Shown here in pieces: positions 1-7,224 of a stretch of 42,655 bases of DNA; within the stretch, counting starts at the first letter, position 1, and each line of letters opens with the position of its first letter. The notes below the pieces were generated by a model that was not told where the DNA came from, searched no databases, and saw nothing but the letters and a program-made list of their open reading frames with translations. Source of the stretch: Deltaproteobacteria bacterium. GTDB lineage: Bacteria > Myxococcota_A > Polyangia > Polyangiales > Polyangiaceae. The position numbers were made by a program, and so were the translations under genes. The DNA is taken from positions 1 to 42,655 of the forward strand of contig QJWJ01000487.1 of NCBI GenBank assembly GCA_003235365.1, given 5' to 3'.

Positions 1-58
1 TCTGTTCGGTTGTGATTGTCAACCAGTGGGTTGGGTTTGCGAAAGGGTCGTGTGTGAC

Positions 59-70
59 GCTTCGCGAAGC
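59..70. repeat. 12-bp perfect palindrome upstream of kelch gene
   Basis: GCTTCGCGAAGC is a perfect 12-bp palindrome about 125 bp upstream of the first gene. It could be an operator or chance in GC-rich DNA. No other copy was noticed in the window. Confidence 0.3.
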
Positions 71-194
71 CGTCTGTGACATGGATCACTGACGGGCCGA
101 CCACGTTGCAGACACCGACGTGTGTTCGTGGTAGGTGCACCTCAGAGACGAACGGGCATGCCGAGGTCTCGCAACCATTTGATTGGAGGGAACG

Positions 195-1367
195 ATGAAA
201 CTCACGGGCTTTCGGCTTCGCGTTGGGTTGGGGACCGTCACCTTGAGCGTTTCGCTTGCGGCGCTCTCATTGGGACCGAGCAACGACGCGTCAGCTCGGC
301 CGTGGCCCGGGAAGCCCGGCCACGGCAACTTCGAGGACGGCACTTGGCAGGTCCTTCGATTGTTCGGCGAGCGTCCCATCGGTCGTTCTGCGCCGGCGGT
401 TGCAGCACAAGGGCGCTGGGTGTACATGTTCGGCGGCTCACACGACGATGTCGTCACGGGGGAGGTCACGCTCTTCGAGGACTTCTACCGCTTCGACACG
501 GCTCGGAACCGCTGGCATGCGCTCAGCCCCGAAGGAACTGGCCCCTCCGCGCGCGCTTTCGTTCCCATGGTGAATGACGCGGAGTCGGGTCAGTTGCTCA
601 TCTACGGCGGCGCAAGTTTCGGAGACTTTTTCGGAGACTTCGAGGCGCTCGGAGACCTTTGGTCGTACGATCCCAACGCGAACCAGTGGACGGAGCTGTC
701 ACTTGATGGCGCCGGCCCGGGGGGGCGATCCGGCGCGGGGCTCTGGATGAGTGACGGCAAGCTCTACGTGTTCGGTGGGATCGACTCGTTTTTTCAGACG
801 CACAACGACTTGTGGACGTACGACCTGGACAGTGCACAGTGGCAACAGTTGATCGCGGATGGCGACGCCGATTCCCCGCCACCACGGCACGAGCCGCTGT
901 TGGGTACGTCCGCGCGTCGCGGCACGGTGACGATCTACGGCGGAGAGACGGTTGCCGAGGACTTCAGCTTCATCACTCTCGACGATACCTGGCAGTACGA
1001 CAACGAGCAGGGCACCTGGCAGGAAGTCACACCCGCCCCCCAGGACAACATCGACCCGCCCCGCAATTTCGGTGCAGCCTCACAGATCCGCGGCTCGTTG
1101 TACGTGCACGGTGGAGACATTCCCGGTGGCGAGGAGTGCGGTGCCGTTTTTCTCCAAAACCCCACGGATGAGCTGTGGCGCTTCGACTTGAAGACTGAGC
1201 GCTGGAATCAACTCTCACCGCGCGGCTTTCCCGTGGCCCGTCTCAAGCGTAATCGCGCCGCCAACGTGCGCGGCGCGATGTACGTATTTGGCGGCTACGA
1301 CTTTGCGTGCGTCGATGGCGAGGGCTTGCAGGAATGGAACACCAACGTGTACCGCTACCGTCCGTAG
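195..1367 (+). CDS. Secreted kelch-repeat beta-propeller protein
   Basis: A 390-residue exported protein. The ATG at 195 is chosen because GGAGG sits at 185-189 and a signal peptide follows directly (MKLTGFRLR, a hydrophobic run, cleavage probably after NDASA). A TTG at 183 lies ahead of this ribosome site and is unlikely. Six kelch-type blades are seen, each with a hydrophobic strand ending in Gly-Gly (YMFGG, LIYGG, YVFGG, TIYGG, YVHGG, YVFGG), followed by a Tyr/Trp pair such as YRFD...W or WSYD...W. This is the galactose-oxidase/kelch six-bladed propeller pattern. No catalytic copper-radical residues were recognised, so a binding or surface role is more likely than an enzyme. The 3' end overlaps the convergent neighbour by 13 bp. 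Confidence 0.85.
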   Translation: MKLTGFRLRVGLGTVTLSVSLAALSLGPSNDASARPWPGKPGHGNFEDGTWQVLRLFGERPIGRSAPAVAAQGRWVYMFGGSHDDVVTGEVTLFEDFYRFDTARNRWHALSPEGTGPSARAFVPMVNDAESGQLLIYGGASFGDFFGDFEALGDLWSYDPNANQWTELSLDGAGPGGRSGAGLWMSDGKLYVFGGIDSFFQTHNDLWTYDLDSAQWQQLIADGDADSPPPRHEPLLGTSARRGTVTIYGGETVAEDFSFITLDDTWQYDNEQGTWQEVTPAPQDNIDPPRNFGAASQIRGSLYVHGGDIPGGEECGAVFLQNPTDELWRFDLKTERWNQLSPRGFPVARLKRNRAANVRGAMYVFGGYDFACVDGEGLQEWNTNVYRYRP

Positions 1368-2482
1368 CGACGCGCGCGGCCTGTCGCGATGAGTCCCAAC
1401 AAGAGCAGGGTCCACGCTCGGGCTTGTCCCAATGGGTGGCTCGTCGCCGCGCAGCTCGGCGGTTGCGACGGCGGTCGGGAGGCGGTGGTCGAGGGCGGCG
1501 GCTTGCTCCGCTCTTCGAGCACTTGCCGCGCGAGAGCCTCGGTTTCGTTGCGCGCAGCCACCAACGCAGTCGTCGGATGAACCCCCTCGGGCAGGACGCG
1601 ACAAGTGTCGGCGAACACCGGTTGCAGCCCGGACGCGTCGTGCACGGGTGGTTCCGCTGGCATGCCGCAAGCGGTCAAGGTGGTCGCTTCTCCGGCTGCC
1701 GAGGCCGTCCCTTCGAGGCAGTACTCCCCGTGCTCGATGAGTTGGAACTCGTTCGACCCGTTGCCGGGCTCCAGATTGTCGGAGCCGGGGTGGACGGCGA
1801 GCGTCAGGTAGGGCATCCCCGGACCGTCCCAGATGCCGCCGACCCGGAGCTTTCCCTCGAGCTCCCAGCACTGGTGACAACTCGTGGAGCCAGTGCAATG
1901 CATCGGATCGACTTCGCAGCACTTCTCGCCGACGAACGTGTAGGTGGGCGAATAGTCGATGACCGTCAGTTCGACGGTGCGCAAGAACTCCGCACTGGTT
2001 GCCTCGATGTAGGAGAACTCGAAGCTGGACTCGCCGAAGAAGACAACCTGTGTCGGCGGTCCGAGCACCGTGGCACGCGTTGCGGCCAGGCGTGCCGTGT
2101 TGGGTTGGCCTGGCTCGCGAACTGCCGCCGGCGTCCACGTGAGCGCGAGCCCTGCTCCGCCACGCATCCCGTAATCCGTAACCCTACCGTCGGGGTCGCC
2201 GTCCACCACGAGCGGTGCGGCGGTGCCCCGCACTCCCGTCACATCGTTCCACACGCCGTTCGACGAAACCTGCTCGAGCGGCAAAAGGACCGGCGAGTCG
2301 CTCGGGACCAGTGAGTATCGGCGCAGGCTCACCTCGTCGTCCGCGAGTGACAGCGTGACGGACTCCTGCAGAATCGGAGGATTTGCGGCAGCTGCCGGAG
2401 GCAAAGTCGTAGTGCCGAGCAGCAGGGCTCCTACGTAGCACGGGCCGCGCCATCTGCTGTGCCTTCGACCAGTCACTCGCAT
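1355..2482 (-). CDS. Exported protein with MYXO-CTERM-like C-terminal tail
   Basis: A 375-residue protein of unknown function. The ATG at 2482 begins an N-terminus with Arg-rich start and hydrophobic core (YVGALLLGTTTLPPAAAA), a plausible signal peptide. The open frame continues upstream only through low-complexity antisense of the neighbouring repeats, so longer starts were rejected. No good ribosome site precedes the ATG, so the start is uncertain. The middle contains a cluster of cysteines (CCEV, CTGS, CHQCW). The last 33 residues read Cys, short spacer, hydrophobic run (WTLLLLGLIA), then Arg-rich end (RARRYGR). That is the architecture of the MYXO-CTERM sorting signal of myxobacteria, though the match is by eye. 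It ends inside the convergent kelch gene. Confidence 0.65.
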   Translation of the reverse strand: MRVTGRRHSRWRGPCYVGALLLGTTTLPPAAAANPPILQESVTLSLADDEVSLRRYSLVPSDSPVLLPLEQVSSNGVWNDVTGVRGTAAPLVVDGDPDGRVTDYGMRGGAGLALTWTPAAVREPGQPNTARLAATRATVLGPPTQVVFFGESSFEFSYIEATSAEFLRTVELTVIDYSPTYTFVGEKCCEVDPMHCTGSTSCHQCWELEGKLRVGGIWDGPGMPYLTLAVHPGSDNLEPGNGSNEFQLIEHGEYCLEGTASAAGEATTLTACGMPAEPPVHDASGLQPVFADTCRVLPEGVHPTTALVAARNETEALARQVLEERSKPPPSTTASRPPSQPPSCAATSHPLGQARAWTLLLLGLIATGRARRYGR

Positions 2483-2645
2483 GACGGTAGCACACGCTGG
2501 CCCCTTCCTCAGCGTGCACCTGGCGCCTGCTTCGTTCGGGGCGAACCACGCGATCGGAGCGTTCCGGCGTGGCGAGAGAACCATTGGTGTCTCTGGAACG
2601 ATGGACCAGTGACACACCCGATGCGACCCGAATTGAGGTGTGGGA

Positions 2646-3968
2646 TTACCGTAGGTTTGCCCCAGTTGCCCCAGTTGCCCCAGTTGCCCCAGTCGGTCCA
2701 ATGGGCGCAGTTGGTCCAATGGGTGCAGTTGGTCCAATGGGTGCAGTTGGTCCAATGGGCGCAGTTGGTCCAATGGGTGCAGTTGGTCCGGTGGGCGCAG
2801 TTGGTCCGGTGGGCCCAATTGGGCCGCTTCCGCCGCAATACGGCGCGCACGCGGAAGCGCTGATGCCAGTCATCCCACAATAGGGTGCGCAGGTTTCTGC
2901 ATTCGCCCCGGTTGGTCCAGGGACCCCGCAGTAGGGTCCACAAGCGGAAGCGCTGGCACCAGTCATTCCGCAGAAGGGCGCACACGTCGCGATGCTCGCG
3001 CCGGTTGCGCCGGGCGCCGGGATCCCACAGTGGGGCGCGCATGCGGATCTCCACACGTCTGCCACGTCGCAGTAGGGCGCGCACGTCTCAGGGCTTGCTT
3101 CGCTCGTATCGGGGAATTCACAGTGCGCTGCACAAGCCGAGGCGCTGATACCGGTCATTCCGCAGTACGGCTCGCAAGTTTTGGGGCTTGCCTCGGTGGG
3201 ACCCGGTGCGGGGAGCCCACAGATCGCCGCGCAGACGGATTCTCTGAGGTTGGTCATCGCGCAGAACGGGGCGCAACCGACGACACTGGGTCCCGCAGGC
3301 CCTGGTCCGGTGAGCCCGCAGTGAACGGCGCACTCGGAAATGCTGATACCGGTCATGCCGCAGTACGGTGCACAGGTCTCGGGGTTCGCGCCCATGGGAC
3401 CCGTACCCGTCGGTCCTGGAGGAAGCAGTCCCGGTCCGGTGCTCCCGCAGTACGTCGCGCAAACGGAAATGCTGACGCCAGTCATGCCGCACAGGGGTGC
3501 GCAGCTTTCTGCGTCGGGACCCGCAGGACCCGTTGCCGATTGCCCTCCAGCAGGGCCGGGTCCGGATTGACCGGCACCGGGACCCGTTCCGGAGCCAGAG
3601 GCAGTTGGACCAGTTGGACCAGTTGGACCAGTGGGTCCCGTTGGACCAGCTTGCGGTGTTGGTAGGAACGTGGGCTGTGCGCTTGCGGGCACGTTACAAG
3701 GGGGAACGACACAGGGCATCGGGGTCACGGCGGGGCTAGCCGGCGTTCCGGTAATGCCGCTGCCACGCATCGACTGCGCCGGGGAAGGGGCAAGGGCGTT
3801 CGTCGGGACATCGTTCGGAGCGCCTTCCATGGCGCTCGGGTCCGGAACACCGTTTCCCGCGACATCGCGCCCTGCTCTGTCGTAGTCGCCAATCGCCGAT
3901 CTGCCGCCGCAGCAAGTAACCGCAACCGACAACCACACGCCCTTCTCGCAGAAACCGAGTTTCTTCAT
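2646..3968 (-). CDS. Secreted collagen-like protein with seven twin-CX3C cysteine units
   Basis: A 440-residue protein. The ATG at 3968 has a strong GGGAGGAAG ribosome site and begins MKKLGF with a hydrophobic segment ending in Cys19-Cys20; the lipobox is poor, so either signal peptidase is possible. After a Pro/Ser-rich stretch come Gly-Pro-Thr repeats (about 108-122). Seven copies of C-x3-C-x9-C-x3-C follow, at about 156, 199, 232, 265, 296, 329 and 360, mostly reading CAPYCGMTG...ACAPYC, spaced mainly 31-33 residues and joined by Gly/Pro linkers. The last 60 residues are a Gly-X-Y collagen-like tail (GPTAPI units). No known family was recognised. The paired CX3C spacing recalls helical-hairpin disulfide proteins, but that is only an analogy. 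A surface fibre or adhesin is a reasonable guess. Confidence 0.8.
   Translation of the reverse strand: MKKLGFCEKGVWLSVAVTCCGGRSAIGDYDRAGRDVAGNGVPDPSAMEGAPNDVPTNALAPSPAQSMRGSGITGTPASPAVTPMPCVVPPCNVPASAQPTFLPTPQAGPTGPTGPTGPTGPTASGSGTGPGAGQSGPGPAGGQSATGPAGPDAESCAPLCGMTGVSISVCATYCGSTGPGLLPPGPTGTGPMGANPETCAPYCGMTGISISECAVHCGLTGPGPAGPSVVGCAPFCAMTNLRESVCAAICGLPAPGPTEASPKTCEPYCGMTGISASACAAHCEFPDTSEASPETCAPYCDVADVWRSACAPHCGIPAPGATGASIATCAPFCGMTGASASACGPYCGVPGPTGANAETCAPYCGMTGISASACAPYCGGSGPIGPTGPTAPTGPTAPIGPTAPIGPTAPIGPTAPIGPTAPIGPTGATGATGATGANLR
2695..2820. repeat. 18-bp tandem repeat, seven units, inside collagen-like gene
   Basis: Seven consecutive 18-bp units (plus-strand consensus GGTCCAATGGGTGCAGTT, with C/T and AA/GG variants). 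They encode the GPTAPI hexapeptide tail of the minus-strand protein. A 9-bp CCCCAGTTG-type repeat adjoins on the left (about 2660-2690). Unit length is a multiple of nine, so copy-number changes would keep the Gly-X-Y register. Confidence 0.95.
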
Positions 3969-4222
3969 TCCGCTTCCTCCCGTACCCCCGTCTAAACCAC
4001 AAATCCGGGCAGATTGCGAACGCGTTGTCACTCGGAACGGCAATCGCCGACGTGCCAATACAATCCGGGTGCGACCGCTGCTCTGCGCCGCGAATCGAGG
4101 CGTGGGAACGCAAATCTCACGAGCGCTGGAGCCGCTGCGAACCGAAACGTTTCACTGTTCCACGCGGCGGTTCAGAGCGCGCGACGCCGTCGAGGCTGAA
4201 ACGGCGCAGCAGGTCGCGCGGT

Positions 4223-6913
4223 TCAATCGCCTTGGACGGTCAGGGTACCGGCGTTGGCTGTGCTTTCGGCGTCATCCGCGTTCTTGCCCACTGCGATCGT
4301 ATAGTCGCCACTGTCAATCACCCACTCGCCTTGTTGCTCCCCTTCCCAGCGGCGCAGATCACGGATGCGTAAGGGCAACTCGGCGGTGACCGTCTGCCCG
4401 GCGGGTACCCGCACGCGGGCAAAGCTTTCGAGTTGCTTCCAAGGACGCTCCCCTCGAATGCCGGCAAGTTTGGGCGGCGGCTTGACGAACAGCATCGCGA
4501 CTTCGTCACCGTCGACGCTAGACGTGTTCGTGATGTCGACCGTCACGTTGATGACGGCGTTTCTGGAGACCGTTTGACAAGGCAACGTCAAGTTCGAGTA
4601 GTCGAAGCTCGAATAGCTCAAACCATGGCCGAACGGGAAGATGAGAGAGGTGGCTGTCCCGTCGATGTACCGGCGCTTGTCGAACAGCCGATAGCCGAAG
4701 TAGTAGCTCATGGCCGTCGTCGTTTCGGCGTCTTTGAAAGCCGGGAGTTCCGACTCGGCTGGCCAGGCCATGGGCAGCTTGCCGGAGAAGTTTGCTTCGC
4801 CGAAGATGAGCTTTCCGAGCGCTAGTCCACCGCGCATTCCCGGGTAGCCCGCCCAGATCGTGGCCTGGTTCTGGTTGGGGTGAGAGAGCCACGGCACGTT
4901 CACGATCGAACCCGACTCGACGACGATGACTGTCGGTAGGTTGAGATCGAGGACCCTCGCGACGAGCTCGGCATGCCCCGGCGGCAAATCGAGGGAGCTT
5001 CGGTCTCCGAGTGTTGGGGTGGTGTATTCTTCGCCTTCATCTTCCGGGGTGTAACCGACGACGACCACCACGGCGTCAGCGCCGGTGGCTGCGTCTGCCG
5101 TGTTGCCGCTGGTGACGTTTCTGGTTGCACCTGCCGCCTGGCTGATCCCTGCGAATGGGCCAAACGAACGCGTCGGATCGGCATTGATTCGGCTCGTGCC
5201 ACGATCGCCGAGCGCGGGATCCGTGGCAAAGAGGAATGTGCATGATCGAACGCTGTTGTGTGTTTGTTCGTGTCCGTTCGTCTCTTCAACCGTGCAGCTC
5301 TTCGGGACGGTGGAGGAAGCGAGCACGAAGGGTTGCTCGATGCCGACCACCGCGACGTTCGTTGCGCCGAAGAGCGGCAGGGTTGGTGCACCCGCCCGCC
5401 CATTGACGAGCAACACGGCGGACTTCAAAGCCGCTTCTTCGGCTAGAGCCTCGTGGACTTCGTTGGCAGCGATCGAGCCGTCCGTCAACACCGACGTCGG
5501 CGGCTGCGGACCCCAATCGTCGGTGTCCAGCGCGGTCTCGAAGCGGTACTTCTGAGTCAGGGCGCGCCTGGCGGCCTGTTCGACGAGCGTTTGATCGGCT
5601 TTGGCCAATGTCGATTCGGAGTAGTGGAGCGTCCACGGCAACTCGACGTCGAGCCCGGCGACCAATGCTTCGTTCGTGATGGCTTGCGCGGTTGCAGCGT
5701 CTGGCACCTCCTGATCACCCGGCATGGCCCACCAGTCGCTCAGGACGATTCCGTCAAAGCCCATTCCGCCGTGGTCGATGGGGCCTCTCAGCACGTCTCT
5801 GAGCAGGTGCTCGTTCTGCGTCGATTTGACGCCGTTGACCCCGTTGTACGCAGCCATGACGCAACCGACGCCGGCGTCTTGAACGACCATTTCGAAGTGC
5901 CGACCGTAGATCTCGCGCAGCGTTTGTTCCGACATCACCGCATCTTGCATCGACCGCAGCCGTTCGATGTTGTTCGCCAGAAAGTGCTTGGCGCATGCCA
6001 TGACGTACTGTTGCGCGCCAACGGTAAACGCGGTCGCCATGCGGCCGACGAGGTACGGATCCTCACCGTACGTCTCCTGGGTCCGGCCCCAGTAGGGGTG
6101 CCGAACGAGGTTCATGCACGGCGCGAGCAAGGCGTTGTTGTTCGAGGCCGCCGTCTCGTCACCGATCGCCGCACCGATTCGTCTTTCCAGGTCGAGATCC
6201 CACGATGCGGCGCGCAGCGATGGCGTAGGAAACGCCGTTGAGAAGTTCTTCTGGTCGAGGCGGTTATCCTGCCCAGCGTCGAGCGCCACGCCGCGACCCG
6301 CATCGCGGTAGCGGAAGCCGCGGATGATGCCAACGCGCGGAACGGCCACGTCGGGACTGCGATGCATGTCCCGATAGTTCCTCTCGCTGCCGTCGACACC
6401 GAGCAGTTGCGAAGCCTTCTGGACCGGGCTCATGAGTGACAGGACACTCTCGACCTGTTCGGCAACCTCCGGTGCTATTTGGTAGCCTCGCATCGACTCC
6501 GAATCGAACTGCTGCGAGCTGACCGCGCTGCAATCGAACTGTGGCAAGTTCGGATCGGCGGAGGGTCCGGGCGCGCGTACTCCAGGGTCAGGTACGCTGG
6601 GAACTCCCGGTGACGTATCATCGTCGCGCGGACTGGGCTCGTCGGCAGAGAAGCCGCCATCAGTATCGCGCGTCCCCGTTTCGTCCGTGCTCGGTACGGC
6701 GTCGGTCGAGCCGCCTCCGTCGCTCGTCGGCACGCCAGCGTCACCAGTCGCCGGGTTTCCGTTTCGTTCGGGGGTGACTCGGGAGACTCGATCCGTGCTG
6801 GAGCCGCCGCAGGCCGCAGCCAAACAGAACGCCAACAACCATGTGCCGAGTGGAGAGAGGAACGTCGGTTTCAATGGGAGATGCCTTGGGAGAGTACGAG
6901 CTTGAACGTGCAT
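4223..6913 (-). CDS. Glycoside hydrolase family 3 lipoprotein (beta-glucosidase-like)
   Basis: An 896-residue exported glycosidase. From the ATG at 6913 the protein has a basic start, a hydrophobic run (TWLLAFCLAAAC) and likely lipidation at Cys35. An Asp/Ser/Gly/Pro linker of about 85 residues follows. The GH3 N-terminal barrel (about 145-460) shows TYGEDPYL, the KHF motif at 309-311 and the nucleophile loop FDGIVLSDWW with Asp393. The GH3 C-terminal sandwich contains GEEYTTPTLGDRSSLDLPPGH-like sequence, typical of the active-site loop. The last third has FPFGHGLSYSSF and a fibronectin-III-like end. This set matches bacterial GH3 beta-glucosidases/xylosidases; the exact sugar cannot be read from sequence. 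It probably trims oligosaccharides at the cell surface. The frame upstream of 6913 has no signal or ribosome site. Confidence 0.93.
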   Translation of the reverse strand: MHVQARTLPRHLPLKPTFLSPLGTWLLAFCLAAACGGSSTDRVSRVTPERNGNPATGDAGVPTSDGGGSTDAVPSTDETGTRDTDGGFSADEPSPRDDDTSPGVPSVPDPGVRAPGPSADPNLPQFDCSAVSSQQFDSESMRGYQIAPEVAEQVESVLSLMSPVQKASQLLGVDGSERNYRDMHRSPDVAVPRVGIIRGFRYRDAGRGVALDAGQDNRLDQKNFSTAFPTPSLRAASWDLDLERRIGAAIGDETAASNNNALLAPCMNLVRHPYWGRTQETYGEDPYLVGRMATAFTVGAQQYVMACAKHFLANNIERLRSMQDAVMSEQTLREIYGRHFEMVVQDAGVGCVMAAYNGVNGVKSTQNEHLLRDVLRGPIDHGGMGFDGIVLSDWWAMPGDQEVPDAATAQAITNEALVAGLDVELPWTLHYSESTLAKADQTLVEQAARRALTQKYRFETALDTDDWGPQPPTSVLTDGSIAANEVHEALAEEAALKSAVLLVNGRAGAPTLPLFGATNVAVVGIEQPFVLASSTVPKSCTVEETNGHEQTHNSVRSCTFLFATDPALGDRGTSRINADPTRSFGPFAGISQAAGATRNVTSGNTADAATGADAVVVVVGYTPEDEGEEYTTPTLGDRSSLDLPPGHAELVARVLDLNLPTVIVVESGSIVNVPWLSHPNQNQATIWAGYPGMRGGLALGKLIFGEANFSGKLPMAWPAESELPAFKDAETTTAMSYYFGYRLFDKRRYIDGTATSLIFPFGHGLSYSSFDYSNLTLPCQTVSRNAVINVTVDITNTSSVDGDEVAMLFVKPPPKLAGIRGERPWKQLESFARVRVPAGQTVTAELPLRIRDLRRWEGEQQGEWVIDSGDYTIAVGKNADDAESTANAGTLTVQGD

Positions 6914-7224
6914 CGCTACCACGACCTCGCCGCGCGGTCGTCTATCAACTGACCCTCGGATGTGCCGAGATCGAAACGACGCTTGCCCAGCGCGCGATGA
7001 GAGAACACCTCGCTGTTTCACGGCCGACGAACGCCGAACAGTGCGACCCAGGACAGCAATGGGATGCGTTGACCGCGCCGTAGCTGGTGGTTTGGATCGA
7101 GACACTGTGAGCGCGGAAACGGAGGCGGCGTCGCGAGCGCCAGTGGCATCGAAGAGTCGAGCTCGCTCGTGGGGTGTGCCCCGAGTCTGAGACGAACCCA
7201 CACAACCCGTGCTAGGACCGCTGA
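6914..7224. other. Divergent intergenic region between GH3 and large lipoprotein genes
   Basis: A 311-bp region separates two divergent starts and should hold both promoters. TTGACC at about 7070 is a possible -35, but the hexamer 17 bp on (TTGGAT) is a poor -10. No gene, strong hairpin or convincing operator was seen. Confidence 0.5.

Noticed and set aside
195..1367. Galactose oxidase enzyme
   Set aside because: Only the kelch blades match; the copper/Tyr-Cys residues and C-terminal domain of galactose oxidase are absent.
1307..2314. Long open frame on the plus strand opposite the MYXO-CTERM-like gene
   Set aside because: Arg/Gly-rich translation without domain or signal, no ribosome site; it is a shadow of the minus-strand gene in GC-rich DNA.
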